The notes under the pieces are model-generated. The model was not told where the DNA came from. It did not search any database and saw only the letters and a list, made by a program, of their open reading frames with translations. Positions 10,845 through 22,897 of a DNA stretch of 64,000 nt are shown in pieces. A program made the translations under genes and the position numbers. Source of the DNA: Pipra filicauda (lineage: Eukaryota; Chordata; Aves; Passeriformes; Pipridae); NCBI RefSeq assembly GCF_003945595.2, contig NW_024104107.1, forward strand, positions 1,364,001-1,428,000. Direction: 5' to 3'. The number at the start of each line of letters is the position of its first letter. The stretch's first letter is position 1.

Positions 10845-12083
10845 TGAGACTCACCCATGTTCTTTTTGCTGTTTTCAGGGCTGTGGTTTTGGTTTACTAT
10901 GGTTGTTTTGTTTGCCATTGTTGTTATTTTGTTTCTTCTTGCTGGTACGGAGTTTTTCATCTGTATATTATATATATATTTTTCGAGAAAAACTTGAACA
11001 CCTCAGAGACACTGAGAATGAAACACTTAAAGGGAATGGGAAGCACCACAAGATTGGTGCCTTCACCCTTCCCCAGTTCCCATTTAGGCATTTCTTCTTT
11101 CTCTCCACCCTCTTCTTTCCCCCATGCCCAGGATTTGAAAGAAAATCTGCATTTTGCTTCTCTTTCATCTCCTCCTTATTATTTTTTCCTTCTTTCTGTT
11201 TCTCTTTATTTGGTGTTTGAGCTGGTTTTGGCTTTTTGCTTGGAAAATGTGCCAGAATTGTGATGTAAATGCGTGGGCTTCCTCCCCTGTCCCCTTCAGT
11301 GCCCTTCCCATTTCCAACCACTGTCCCAGCATCCCCCAGTCTATGAGAGGTCTTGGCATCTTTCTTCCCAGCCTCACCTGTTGAGCTTAACTATTTTTTA
11401 AGTGCATGTAAAATACAACTAAAAACAAAGACACAAGCAGAAGAATGAGCCCTACTACAACACGGATAAGTTCTTTTCCTTTGATTTCTTTTCCCCCACC
11501 TCCCTTTCCACACTTGACCAAAAATTCCCTGATAAATTGGTATTGTTCCACCCTGTTTTTCAAGCCACATGGAGAGAACTGGAGCCAAAATTCCTAGAAG
11601 TCAATGGACAGGCTCTGAATATCCAGAATATGACAGGCTGATCTTCATGGGTGTTTCTCGAACACTGCAGTCAAATAATTAATGCTGACACTTTCAGCAC
11701 CATCAGAAATGGGGAAAGGGAATTCATGGAGATTCTCTGAGGTTCTACTGAGAGAGCCAAGATTATTTCTCCACTGCAGGGTTTGCTCTGGGGCTTTGTG
11801 CCTGGTTTAGAGGAAGAAAAGGTGAACAATCCCTCTGCAGTCACGTCGTGTCCTCCCTGTGAGTGTGGTCACCTGTCAGTGCCACAGTGATCTGAGACAT
11901 AATCCATCATGCCATGTGCTTTTGCAGACTGAGCCTTCCAGGCAACACCAGGAAACAGTGTGGGAAAAGTTGGGTGTGTCTGGAAGGAGGTGTTAGAGAT
12001 TGTTTGCTCTCGAACACACAGCACAGGAGAACGATGGAGAAGGAGAAATGCAGCCACTCAAGGTCACCTCCCTCTCCCAACAC

Positions 12084-12150
12084 AGAATCATAGAATCATT
12101 TAGGTCGGAAAAGACCTCTAAGGTCACGGAGTCCAAATGTTAAAACATTC
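12084..12150 (-). mobile_element. CR1-related 3' end, antisense, second subfamily
   Basis: The + strand reads GAATCATAGAATCATTTAGG, then TCGGAAAAGACCTCTAAGG and TCACGGAGTCCAA. This is the reverse complement of the CR1 subfamily whose 3' end reads TTGGACT..GAGGTCTTTTCC..TGATTCTATG. Only about 65 bp remain. It lies within the presumed plexin 3' UTR. Confidence 0.8.
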
Positions 12151-12717
12151 CTCAATCCTTCTCTTCTCACTCTTCATTCTGTCCTGAACATTTCTGAAGG
12201 TTCGGTCCAAGCCCAGCCTTGCTCCAGTAGGTAAGAGGACTTCGTTTTCCCACTGCAGTTGTCTCACCTCTTTGACACTTAAGACCATAAAAATTATGAA
12301 GTCATGAAGATTTACCAGCACAATTTTTTTTTGGTGTTTGCTTTGATTGAAAAGCAATTACCAAAGTTTGCAGATCTCGTGCATTAACCCCCAGAAACTG
12401 TTTACCAGGAAGGGAAAAAGCCCAAGTAAATCACATAATTGTCATTATTTTTAATAATGCTGTTGAAAACTGATAGATAAAATCTGAAGAGTCCAGTGGT
12501 CAGTCTCAGTGTTGAGTCAGCCAACATAAGTATTACAAGTTCCTTCTAAGTCTGGGGTGCATGTGAGGTAACAACCCGAGCACAGAACAGCTGATATCAA
12601 GAGAGAAGTTGTTTAGAAGTAAGTCAAAACATGAAATGTAGGTCTGTCCTTCCCCAAGGCTTTAGTGAAGAGCTTTTCTTAGTGGGACATACATTTGTGT
12701 TTGAACAAGAGACACTT

Positions 12718-12866
12718 AAAAATCATAGAATGGTTTGGGTTGGAAGGGGCCTTAAAACTCATCTTGTTCCACCCCCCTGCCACGGGCAGGGACACCTTCC
12801 ACTAGACCAGGTTTCTCAAAGCTCTGTCCAACCTAGTCTTGAACACTTCCAGGAATGGAAGTCCTT
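12718..12866 (-). mobile_element. CR1 LINE 3' fragment, antisense, in 3' UTR
   Basis: The + strand begins AAAATCATAGAATGGTTTGG, followed by TTGGAAGGGGCCTTAAAACT, CTGCCACGGGCAGGGACACC, TTCCACTAGACCAGG and TTGAACACTTCCAGGAATGG. It is a 5'-truncated CR1 copy inserted antisense to the plexin transcript. Confidence 0.92.
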
Positions 12867-13596
12867 AAGTCCAAAGGCAATCTCAGACCAAAAAGAAAAG
12901 TCTGGCCTCTTGGAGATGACCAGGACTATTGTCTCATGTCACCAGGGCTTCAGTAAAACAAGTCCTGCTTCACCCTTCCCAGCAGCCTGCAAAGGAATTA
13001 CTCATGAAGCAGAGTCATCTGATAGTGTGGACACATTTCTTGATGCTGTAGAAGGAATGAGGGAGAGGAGGAAAACTGATCCTCCTTCCCAAATTCCTGA
13101 GGTAGCTCTAGTGTGTAAGAGGTTTGCTCCTCCATAGGAATCTGTTGCTTTCTGTGGTGACCATTGCTGATGGGACCAGATGAGCACTTTACTGGAACCC
13201 CAGCAGTCCCACCAAGGTGGGTTTGGTCCCTTTCTCCTCCCTGCCTCAGCACTGAGCTACAGAGGCCAGACAGAGAGCACTGAGTGGAAATGTTCATTGT
13301 GTTGTGACCAGTTCGTGCGGGTTTTGGGTGGCTCACCAAAAATTGCATCCAGGAGCCCAGTTTCCTTATCCCTCACTCTTGAATGAGGATAAGAATATAA
13401 AAATCCAACTCTCAAATCAGTGTTGTTTAAACCTCTGAGATTCTGAGAACCAACCCCCCCAGGATTCCAGGGGAGCCCAGGAATGGATCTCTTTCCCAAA
13501 CCAGGGAGTTATGATCATTTATGATCAGAGCAGATTGTGTTCCTGTGTTGGCAGATGCCTCACCAGGGCAGCTGTTGGGTAAAGAAGTACTGGCAT

Positions 13597-13772
13597 AGAA
13601 TTATGGAATGGTTTGGATTGGAAGAGACCTTAAATACCATCTAATTCCAACCCTCTGCCATGGGCAGGGATACCTTCCACTATCCCAGGTTGCTCCAAGC
13701 TCTGTCCAACCTGGCCTTGAACACTTGCAGGATGGAGCATCCACAACTTCTCTGGGCAACCTAAAACCACCC
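13597..13772 (-). mobile_element. CR1 LINE 3' fragment, antisense, in 3' UTR
   Basis: The + strand reads GAATTATGGAATGGTTTGGA, then TTGGAAGAGACCTTAAATAC, CTGCCATGGGCAGGGATACC, TTGAACACTTGCAGGATGG and ACAACTTCTCTGGGCAACCT. This is the same CR1 3' segment as the neighbour about 0.9 kb upstream and is again antisense to the host transcript. Confidence 0.92.
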
Positions 13773-14205
13773 ACAGAGCCTTAGTGATTCCAGGACAATT
13801 TGCTCTGTGCATCTGATGACTAGTAAGTTGTCCTCCAGGGCAGGTGGAGGTTTTGGGATATCCTAACTCTTCCCATCCAGTCTTGGTCTGATGAAACACA
13901 TGAACTTCAGCCTCATGGTGTGAACCTCAACCTTCTGGTCATTCCCAGCCTGACTTTTCCTGATTTGCAGCTCCCATTTAAAAGTATTGTTTGATCCATA
14001 GACTCCTGCAGTTTTCCCTCACCCCTGACACTGTGCAAAGCCCCTTTCTCAAAAAAAAAAAATAATTTTGTTGTCTTACAGGGAATAACTGTTTTGAGGA
14101 GAATGCTTTCAAAATGGAGCTTGTCAACCATGTTTATTTGGGATGGCTCAGTTCACTACACCCTTAGAGAAGCACCCAAGGGGACACAATTTGTAGAGAG
14201 ATGTC

Positions 14206-14211
<6 letters not shown>

Positions 14212-14240
<29 letters not shown>
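14212..14240. repeat. Poly(A) run, 29 bp
   Basis: An uninterrupted run of 29 A within the presumed 3' UTR. No transposon hallmark lies directly upstream of it. Confidence 0.95.
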
Positions 14241-14244
<4 letters not shown>

Positions 14245-15139
14245 TTACACTTGGAAAAATAAACCCAACAAAAACCCATTGGAGTTGTAAAGCTGCTTAG
14301 TCTAATCAACCTGTCACATGTGTGAAGTTGGTTGTCGTTGTGGTTTGTTCATTGTTTGGCTGTTTTGGCTTGTTTTTTTTTTTTTTTAATCTTCTGTTCT
14401 AAAAATGGAGAGTTTACCTCAAGAAATTCTTTCTGCTTGGAAACAGATCACCTCAGAGACGCTCACAGCAGAGAGCAGCACGCAGGGAAGCTCAGTAAAG
14501 CAAAGTTGGGTGTGGAAAACAGAGGGAAAAGCAGGACATTCAGGCTCTTTCAGCATTCCCTTCTCTTGGTGATGTGGTCTGGCATTTCCCAGACTGGGAA
14601 TTTCCCAGTGGAGAGGCTGCTGTTCACTGTGGGATAGACTGAAGCACAAGAGCCAGTTGGAGAAATCAAGGCACATGTCCAAGCTTGGAGTCCTTTCTGA
14701 AGTATCTTAAGAGAAACTTAGTGTTATTTAAAATTTCTATGCTGCTCTTTCTCCGTTCCCTGGAGAAATTCCACTTGCCAGCCCAGAGTGGGGTAAGGAA
14801 GCAGAGAGATTAGGTGCTAGCTAAATGTTCCCAGTGTTTTTCCCCAAGGATTTGAGAGGCAACTGGATTATTTAAAGTCACAAGACAGGCCCTTCCTTGT
14901 GTCTGACCCTGTGTCTTGGACATACATGAGCCCAGAAGTCTCATCCTCTGTTTTGCTAAAGCTTCCACCTTAAATCCAAAATCAATGGAAAGACATATCC
15001 TTTCACTTCAGTGTTACTAACAGCCTCAAAGAGATGTCAAGACAGCATTAGAAAGGAGGTTGGGATCCTTTTTCTTAGGTTGTTGTTGTTGTTGGTTTGA
15101 TTTTCTTTTGAATTGATCCTAGTTAAAGAAAAAAAATTA

Positions 15140-15145
15140 AATAAA
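15140..15145 (+). terminator. PLXNA4: Candidate poly(A) signal
   Basis: AATAAA in AT-rich sequence about 180 bp before the strongest terminal signal. It could serve as an alternative end of the plexin transcript. Confidence 0.4.
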
Positions 15146-15269
15146 GTCTATACTATTTAAATTGGAATCCCGTTGTTACTTGGTAAAGGCAAAGCTTCTG
15201 TACCTTTGTTATAATTAATTGTATACCTGTGTATGTAAATATAAGGCATTCCTATTTTGCAGTCCAGAA

Positions 15270-15270
<1 letters not shown>

Positions 15271-15307
<37 letters not shown>
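15271..15307. repeat. Poly(A) run, 37 bp
   Basis: Thirty-seven consecutive A lie immediately upstream of the terminal poly(A) signal. If transcribed, this encoded A-run would be inside the mature 3' UTR and would act as an internal priming site for oligo-dT. Confidence 0.95.
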
Positions 15308-15309
<2 letters not shown>

Positions 15310-15322
15310 ATTTGTAATATAG

Positions 15323-15328
15323 AATAAA
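15323..15328 (+). terminator. PLXNA4: Terminal poly(A) signal of plexin gene
   Basis: AATAAA followed by GTTTATT, in sequence that looks like a vertebrate 3' end (TTGTAATATAG just before it). Cleavage is expected roughly 10-30 bp downstream. No comparable plexin-sense 3'-end context follows before the pyrimidine-rich satellite region, so I take this as the gene end. Confidence 0.6.
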
Positions 15329-15494
15329 GTTTATTAAAAAAAAATAAAGAAATAAAAATGCCCCAGGCTGTGATTGCTGCTTCCTGTGGCCAAATGGAGC
15401 CAGAGGAAGGGAATACAAAAGAAGGGGAAGCATGAGAGTGGATAGACCCCAGTTATTTATACAAAGGTATGGGGAATCGACCTGCTCATGTCAA

Positions 15495-16043
15495 CAAGGG
15501 TTGTGAACAAATTCCTTCTTTCCTTCCTGCCTTCCTGCCTTCCTTCTTTTTTTCCCCTTAATGTTATTTAATCTTTTTTGATCACCAACCCCCACTTTTC
15601 CCTGTCCCTCTCACATGTCTCAGGGAGTGTACCCTGCCTTCCTGCCTTCTTTCCTTTCTTCTTTCTTATTTTCCTTCTTGCTTGCATTTTTCTTCCTAAT
15701 TTCTTGATCTTCCTTCCTTCTCCCTTCCCTTCCCTTCCCTTCCCGAACCTTCCCTTCCCAAACCTTCCCTTCCCAAACCTTCCCTTCCCAAAACTTCCCA
15801 AACTTTCCCTTCCCAAACCTTCCCTTCCCAAACCTTCCCTTCCCAAACCTTCCCTTCCAACCTTCCCTTCCCAAACCTTCCCTTCCCAAACCTTCCCTTC
15901 CCAAACCTTCCCTTCCCAAACCTTCCCAAACCTTCCCTTCCCAAACCTTCCCAAACATTCCCTTCCCAAACCTTCCCAAACCTTCCCTTCCCAAACCTTC
16001 CCTTCCCAAACCTTCCCTTCCCAAACCTTCCCAAACCTTCCCT
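15495..16043. repeat. Pyrimidine tract with CCTTCCCAAA-type minisatellite
   Basis: A strongly pyrimidine-biased stretch (TTCC, CCTT and CTTT units, with an interruption around 15570-15640) leads into an array at about 15720-16043. The array has about 22 units of 10 bp (CCTTCCCAAA) and 15 bp (CCTTCCCTTCCCAAA). The + strand is C-rich, so the complementary strand has repeated GGG runs with short loops, the pattern of a quadruplex-forming sequence. The 15-bp units stay in frame, which creates long open frames on both strands that are only repeat translations. Confidence 0.95.
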
Positions 16044-18552
16044 TTCTTTCCACACAAAAAGACATTTATTGGATTGTTCAAATTTGGTTTTGGAGAGGGG
16101 GGGATCCACCCAGGTTATTCCTTTCCATCAGCCTTTGGATTGTCATCGTCTGTGCATTTTGAAAGTGATGGACAAGCTCATGAATTCAGGGATGTTATTA
16201 AAGGAACCATATCCTGTGGATCTTGAAAGGAAAGTCCTCAGTGGGAGCCAGGCTCTGCCTCCTTGGCCATTACATTAGAGCAGCAATCATCACACCAGGT
16301 TTTGGAGGAGTCACAGGCAATTTGAGGTGGAGAAGCAAACCCCCCAAACCACTTATGATTATTATCTTACATGATCCTGCCTTTGGAATGGCTGTTGTAA
16401 GGAGTAAATCTTTAACAGAGTTCAGATTCCCTGGGACTGATGAGGAGCTTGGCCAAGCTCAGGTGGGGTTTGCAGTGCTCTGACACAGGTTTAATGTATC
16501 AACCTCCTGGTGTCCCCCAAAGGACAGGAAACTTGACCTGAGCCACCTCGGCTCAAGGCAAACTGGAGATCAAAGGCTCACAGGTGCTTTTCACTGACCC
16601 TGCTCTGGAAAAGCCAAATTCACACATGCAGAGCTGGGTGGGAGGTGGGAAGGGGACATGGGACTGCTGGAAATGTCATCTTTAGTAATTGCCCAGTCTC
16701 ACAGCAAAGAGACAAGGCAGAGAGGGTGACAACACTGTCCCTGCATCCTCCCTGTGTCCCACACCCCCCCAGACTCACAGCTGGTGCTGCACCAGCCTCC
16801 CTCTCCCCACAAAGCAGGGACAAAGCTCTTCCCCTCACTGCCATCCCAAGAGTTGGGAATGTGGCATCAGGATCCTTACCAACCTTCTCTGCATCCTCCC
16901 CTGGCATTTCCCACTGTTTCCTTTCTCCCAGTCAGGCTGTGCCCTCCATTTCACCCAGCAGAGAGGAAAACACAGCTGGGTTTCCATGCCCAGAGCTGGT
17001 GCAGCTCCTGCCCTGCTCCAAAGGGCTCTGTCACCCTGAAGAATGAACTGGTGGGTTTTATGGGATTTGCAAACCAATACAAGGCTTGTGAAAAGCAAAC
17101 ACCTTTCTGCAAGTCTCAGACCAATGGAAAACATGGAAAGGAAGCAAGAAAGTGGATTTTGAACAGGGAAAGGAGTCAAATGAAGCTCTGACAGTTTTGG
17201 CTTCAACCTGATACCACTTATGAAGTGTCTGGGTACCTATAGGAGACCAGCATATGTACAGTGACAGACTGACCCCATCCAGCCATGGAAATAAGACATC
17301 TCTGTCTGTCTCATTCCTGGGGCACAGCAGAGAAAAAGTCCTTGTCACCCAAAAGGACTCCCATTGCTCTGCCAACACATCCCAGCAGCAGCTCAGTCAC
17401 TCACAGAAGTGTTTTACCTGCACAAGTATCACCCATCAGACCCCTCAGGGTCATCAGGGTGAGTTACAGGGACAGATGGTAGAAAATTTTGTGTGCAAAG
17501 AAGTGCTTCAGTATTTCCAGCCCTTCTGAATTATCAGTGCATTTAGGGTAAAAACCAAAAACACCTCTAAAGAAAAGTTCTGAAGCCTTTTGATTTGGAG
17601 GACCTTTTTTAAACCTAAATTAAACATCTCACTAAAAGCTTCCTTCCAGGCAAAGTGGTTGTACTTAACATTTGCACAGGAGTAGTTTTAGGCTGTGCCT
17701 CTGCCAGGCATTCCATAAACAGAGAGAGTGTCCCTGTAGAAATAACAGCTTCCATGGCTGTGGGACCAGACAGGAAAAGGAAGAGGTGGGGAGGAAACTG
17801 AGGCATGAAGAGGTGAAACGAGCTGCCTGCAATTACACAGCAGCTCAGAGCCAAGGCTGAGGTCTCTGCAGCCCAGGATCAATCCCAGTCAGCCCAATCA
17901 CTGATTTTCCAATGGGATACAACAGCATATTGCATATTTGGGAGAATCCATAAAGCAGGGCAGCTACACTGTGACCCTGCAGCTAAACCTTGTATGTGAT
18001 AAATACTGGGCCAGATTTTCCTCTTGCCTTCTATGCCAAGACTGGGAAACAACACAACACCAACTATTTCCCACAAAAACACCCTTCCAAGCACTAAATG
18101 GAGCTGCAATGACTTAGCACAGCCAAACCAACAGACTCCAGGCTGTGGTAACTCCCTGTTGTCAGCTGTGAGCTCAAACTCTTTGCCTTCAGGGGGGTCC
18201 CATGTGTGGCCTTGCTACTGCCTGCTGGAGAATTTCCCTGTTGATTTAATGAAAGCTGCAGGAGTAGGAGTGAGGAGGAAAACCTCTGACATGGATGTGC
18301 TTGCAACAGGACAGGGCATCAGTTTGATGCTCACTGGGACACTCTGGAGAGCCTGGGAGACCTTGGCTCAGGTCCTGTTGGCTTGTGGTCACATGTGCAT
18401 GACAGAGGCAGCACAACTGCGCTGGAGGCACCAACCACTACTCACAGTTTCAGCCTCTGGGATGCCTCTGTTCAGCTCCCAAATTTATTAAGCTGGATAT
18501 TCAAGGCTAACAAGTTATTTATAAAGCAGGCAGGAGCCACCTTCCCATTATT
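16044..18552. other. Intergenic, no gene seen
   Basis: Apparently unique sequence of ordinary composition. Short open frames overlap in many frames with no family signature, no splice-consistent pattern and no RNA-like structure that I could recognise. I see no transposon hallmark in this stretch. Confidence 0.5.
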
Positions 18553-18660
18553 AAGGTTGGAAAAACCCTCTAAGATCATCGAGTCCAACCTTTTACCCAG
18601 GTGCCAAGTCCACCTGACTGAACCATGTTCCCAAGTGCCACATTTTTTCACCAAGATCCC
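18553..18660 (-). mobile_element. CR1-related 3' fragment, antisense, second subfamily
   Basis: The + strand reads TTAAGGTTGGAAAAACCCTC, then TAAGATCATCGAGTCCAACC, then a CCATGTTCCCAAGTGCCAC segment. This is the reverse complement of the CR1 subfamily with a GTGGCACTTGGGGACATGG motif. The terminal 8-bp repeats are missing at its 3' side. Confidence 0.85.
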
Positions 18661-19389
18661 CAGTGTTTCTCTGTTTATGCTGGATTCTCCCACCCTCAAG
18701 CTATGGAAAAGAGGGCTTTTCAAGCAAAAAAGGGATTTTCAAAGCTTTCCTGCTTTCACTGTCCTCAGGAAGTGATGGCCCCTTCCTGCACCTCAGTCCT
18801 TCCCTCCGTCCAGCTCCTCCACTGAGGAAATGGTGATCATTTGCCTCAAGCCTGTGACATCCCCAGTGTAAATAATATCCCTCAAGTGCCCCATGAAAAC
18901 CTGGCAGGTGGGAGGGCAGGGCAAAGCTCAGAGATGGCCTTTATCTCTCAGAGAAAAGCTGGGAACTCTTCTGCAGCTCAGCTTCCTAAAGCAATCCCAG
19001 ATGTCAGCTGAGAAGGACTGTTTCCAGCAACCTGGAGAGGATTCAATTTGCCTTTATTATTCCCAGTTTCCCACTTTCTGACACTTCACAGGTTCAGCTG
19101 CCTGCATCCTATTAAGCTGTTCCCCTCACCAGTCCCCATCCTGGAGGTTTTCCTGGTTCAGCACAGTGTAATTCCAGCATCAGCTCTCTCCAGTGCCCTC
19201 TGGATACCCCTTGTACAAGGAATCTGATCTGAATGTCTCCCTTCCTTGTGTTCGGCCTCAGGGGCACCTCTCCAAGGTGGTAACAGTGGTGGGGACCATA
19301 ACTCTGAGTCACCTGCCAGCTTTGCTATCAAGGTGTTCCAGCACAAGGCATGGTAAGGAAATTATTCTGGGATCAATGAGGTTTTACTC
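18661..19389. other. Intergenic, nothing identified
   Basis: Unique-looking sequence between two antisense CR1 fragments. No coding, RNA or repeat signal is supported. Confidence 0.45.
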
Positions 19390-19492
19390 ACAGAATCACA
19401 GAATGGTTTGGGTTGGAAGGAGCCTTAAAGATCATCCAATTCCAACCCCTTTGCCATGGTCAGGGACACCTTCCACTAGACCAGGTTGCAGG
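19390..19492 (-). mobile_element. CR1 LINE 3' fragment, antisense
   Basis: The + strand reads CACAGAATCACAGAATGGTT, TTGGAAGGAGCCTTAAAGAT, GCCATGGTCAGGGACACC and TTCCACTAGACCAGGTTGCA. It is a short piece of about 100 bp of the extreme CR1 3' end, including the terminal-repeat remnant. Confidence 0.92.
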
Positions 19493-21170
19493 ATCTCTGC
19501 AAAATCACCTCTTCTCCTGCTGGGGAGTTACCTGTTTTCTTCTGTGGTTTTTGTCCTGTCTCCTTGCACAGCCACCAGTGAAAAATGGGTCCTTTCAGGA
19601 TACACTTCACCTCATCACAACCTCCATGGTTAACATAGGTCAGTGAATGACAAAGGTAAATAGTTGTTTCCTCTTGCTGACCCCGGGGAGAAGCTGGCCC
19701 AGCTGCAGATGATTGTGCTGTGCCTTTCTAAATCCAGGTGGGATGAATCCCACCAGTGGCTCTTCTGTGACCTTTTTTTGCTGTGATTATTTTAGGAAAA
19801 GTCTCTTGCTGTCTGTGCATCAGAGCCCTGAACTTTGCTGTGGTGTGCCGCGTGTTCCCACAACCAGCAAGCATTTGGGAGGAAAGCAGGAATCAATTTG
19901 CTCTTTTGCCTTCAGCTAAGAAAAAAAAAAAAATTGAAAGGAGAACAACAGTTTTATTTTTATTATTATTATTTGTTCCTTTGAATTTCCTGCCTTCTCA
20001 TAAAATCTAATGGGAAATGCACTCGCTGACCTTATAACTCCCAAAACCAAACATGATGCCAAGACTTCTCCACAGGCCAGCTTTCCTTCAAGATGCCATA
20101 TGGGATGCAGCCCTTGTTCCTACAACTCAGGCAAGCAGGTCACCAGTTAGTCACAATCCATGACACACAAACATTTTGTGGGCAGGAAGATGACAAGCAG
20201 AGAACATCACCAGGCATCAGGTTTTTCCTGGGCACATCTGTGCTAGTAAATAAAAGAGGGCCAAGGTGGAGTATCAAGCACTGTGCTGAATTGTCTGGCA
20301 TGTTTAGCTGCTCCCAGCAAAATTCTGGACAGTGCCAGCTAATCTTCTCCAAGACAACATCCAGGCAGAGTTTGGGAAGAGCATCTATCATGGATTTTTT
20401 GACCTTCATGGAAATTAATGCATCCAGTCTGACTCTGCCCTATAAGCTCCAAGACACAGAGGCTTCACAGGGCCAAATACACAGAGTTAGGCCAAAAAAA
20501 AAGCATTTTGGGAAAAGGTCTGGTGGACCAGGAGATTTTTGTTATGAAATATTGGAAAGGGAGTTGCTTTAAATATTCAGTCTGTTATGACTGTAAGAGT
20601 GGGATGTTTGGGGCTTGTGTGGGTGGGTAGGAGAATGAGCCCTAAGAAATGCTGGTGGTTGGCTTTGAAGTCAGATTTGAATTTTGAAGCACAGGCTTTG
20701 GATGATGCCAGAGGGAAATGTATCCACTGGAGCAAGTGAAACATCCCAGGACATCCCAGCTTGGTCTCTCAGACACCACTGACTGGTGTCAAGCTGGTCC
20801 TGTCTGGGTGGATGAACCCGAAATACACACCCTGAGGTACCAACAGAACCTGTTCTTCTTTGGAATGTTATGGGGCAGGTCTAGAGGCCTGGGAGTGAGC
20901 TGGATCTCATGCCCTAAGTTAGATCTTGAGGCCTTGAGTGAGGTTTCCCTCACCAGGTGCATCTCACAGCCCTTGGTGTCACCAGGAAGAGCCACATGAA
21001 AAACCTCCAGAGTTCAAGAAACCAGGGAAACTGTCTCATAAAAGGACCCTGCTTTACATTAGCAAAGGCAACTTGATGAACTCCCCAGCAGGGGCAGGAC
21101 ACGACACCCAACTCCATCCCAACCACCACATCAGAGACTCCGGTGAATTGGATCCAGAAGAGGCAGCTGT
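19493..21170. other. Intergenic, no gene seen
   Basis: Unique-looking sequence with an A-run at 19919-19933 and a TTATTATTATTATT stretch near 19958-19972. An open frame of 159 codons at 20093-20572 has no recognisable domain and is probably chance. Confidence 0.45.
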
Positions 21171-21295
21171 GAGTTATGGGGCTGGAATTCCATCAAGGGC
21201 TTCTGGGGAGGTCATAAACCACCAGACAGCTCCCACAGGCTCCACCCCCCCCTTCCAGCTCACCCTCCACAAATAGAATTACAGCCCCATAACTC
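21171..21295. repeat. 19-20 bp inverted repeat with 86-bp spacer
   Basis: The left arm GAGTTATGGGGCTGGAATT (21171-21189) and right arm AATTACAGCCCCATAACTC (21277-21295) are reverse complements with one mismatch in 19. One further pair (C21190 with G21276) can form. The spacer contains a C-rich run. The arms could fold into a stem or could be the ends of a small non-autonomous element. No flanking target duplication is obvious. Confidence 0.85.
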
Positions 21296-22897
21296 CAGTG
21301 GGGTCTGTTTGTCTGGAGAAGGACAAACTCAAGGAGCCGTCTGGGGGGGTGTCAGGCTGTAAATCCATTCTTTTTTCCTGCCATTCTTCCATCTTCACAG
21401 GATGGTGCTTCCAGGCTTCACCCAGGTCTTCTCGATTCCCCCACCCATCCTAACTTCTTCCTTTCATCTCATTTCTCCTTCCTTTCCTGCTTAATAGAGA
21501 CATAAAAGCAGTGGGTGTCTGACAGACCAATCCACCAGTGAACCACTTGAATCCAACCCCCTTCCCTTCACCCTGGAGAGTGAGAGCACCACTCAGTCTT
21601 CTTCCCACTGTTTTTTATCCACAAACCATTCCCTATCAGACATCTATCCCACATTAAACCTCCTCAATGAAAGGGATACCCTGGTTCCTTTCAAGTTGGG
21701 TCAAACAAGGTATTTTCCCTTAATTGCATTCTTTGATGGTTTAGGGGACAAAGGGGGGTTGGGGACACCCCTTTATATTTTTTATGGAATTTCCATGCAG
21801 ACATTCAGCCTGAAAAACAGAAAACCAGTCTGGAACATTTCAGCCTTACAAGTTAGATAAAACTAAGTGATTCTATTTGTGGGCTTTTTTAGCTTTCCTG
21901 GACTTCGGGGGTGGTCCATGTTTCCCAAAGATTGCCTTCAATGGATGATAAACAGACTGTGGATCCCTTGGAATTTAAAGCTGGCAGGTATAAAAAAATA
22001 CCCTCAGTAGGAGTTCAGCAAGAGGAAAGTAAATCTGAGTCCAGAAAGGAAAAAGCTGGGACTAGAAGGTGCTGGCCCAAATCTTGGGTGACGTGTTAGA
22101 TCACAGCACCTCTCTAACAAACCAGCTGGTCAGGCTAAATAAATAAGATTAAACTGGGCTGGAGCACTTGACATTATATCAATATCCCCTTTTCCCCTTC
22201 CACCAGAACTTTTACAACCTGCTGAATTTAGGAATTTGGTGTGGTAGATCAGGAAGCCTGACCTGGAAGTGCTGGACATCCCTGCTTGAGAAATGACAGG
22301 ACACTGTTTTTCAGTGGCTCTTTCTCTGTCATTTTTGTGACCCTTCATGTATTTTAGGATATAAATGATCAAATACTCCCTTTGAGTCAGGAGGGAGTTG
22401 TACCACCGTCAAACCACACCAAAATTTGTTTATTTAGGCTTAAATGTTTATGTGAGTTCAAAGCTGAAAGGCCAAAGGGTTGGTGGTGCTCCGACTTAGG
22501 CAGCAGCTCCAGAACCCTTGGAATGGCTTTTCCTGACAAGTGGCACAAATTTCGAGGGTATCCTGTGCTACTGACTCTGCAAAGAGCACCCTGAGAAGGT
22601 TAATTCACCAGCCAAAAATCCATGTAGGGTCATATTTGGGCTTTAAATCAGTGACATAGTTCTGGGGTTCAGAGATTTCTCATGGAAAAACAAGTTATTG
22701 GTCAGTGAAATGGGAGTGGTGTTTCTCCTGGGCTCCATGAGGAGGGAGGTTTTCCACAGCTGGTAAAGACACTTTCTGATTATTTGTTTTTAAATACCCT
22801 CCTACATATTTTTCTCCAAATTTGGCCAGCCAAGAGGGCAAGAGTTGTCTCCATTTTCTTAGTCAGGTGAAATCCTTGAGGACTGGATTTTTTAAAG
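21296..22897. other. Intergenic, no gene seen
   Basis: Unique-looking sequence with no supportable coding, RNA or transposon signal. Confidence 0.45.

Larger units (their letters stand above)
8057..15350 (+). other. PLXNA4: Long 3' UTR of the plexin gene
   Basis: The sequence from the stop codon to about 15350 is best read as one long 3' UTR. It has no further splice-supported coding sequence and is AT-rich with many T/A runs. It ends at an AATAAA (15323-15328) after a typical 3'-end stretch. A 3' UTR of several kilobases is known for mammalian PLXNA4, which supports this length. Alternative, earlier poly(A) signals exist, so shorter isoforms are possible. The UTR carries a CT-rich tract (8171-8221), A-rich tracts (8996-9046, 10484-10533, 10729-10744), a (GT)n, a 41-bp duplication and three antisense CR1 pieces. 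The exact end is inferred and needs transcript data. Confidence 0.65.

Noticed and set aside
12631..13137. A 168-codon frame
   Set aside because: Part of it is antisense CR1 and the rest has no signature. It lies within the UTR.
15720..16043. CRISPR-like regular array
   Set aside because: There are no unique spacers. The units are 10-15 bp and the host is a vertebrate nuclear genome.
15568..16162. Long open frames on both strands with FPSQTFPNLP- or GREGLGREG-like peptides
   Set aside because: They are direct translations of the CCTTCCCAAA minisatellite, whose 15-bp unit keeps frames open. No gene is implied.
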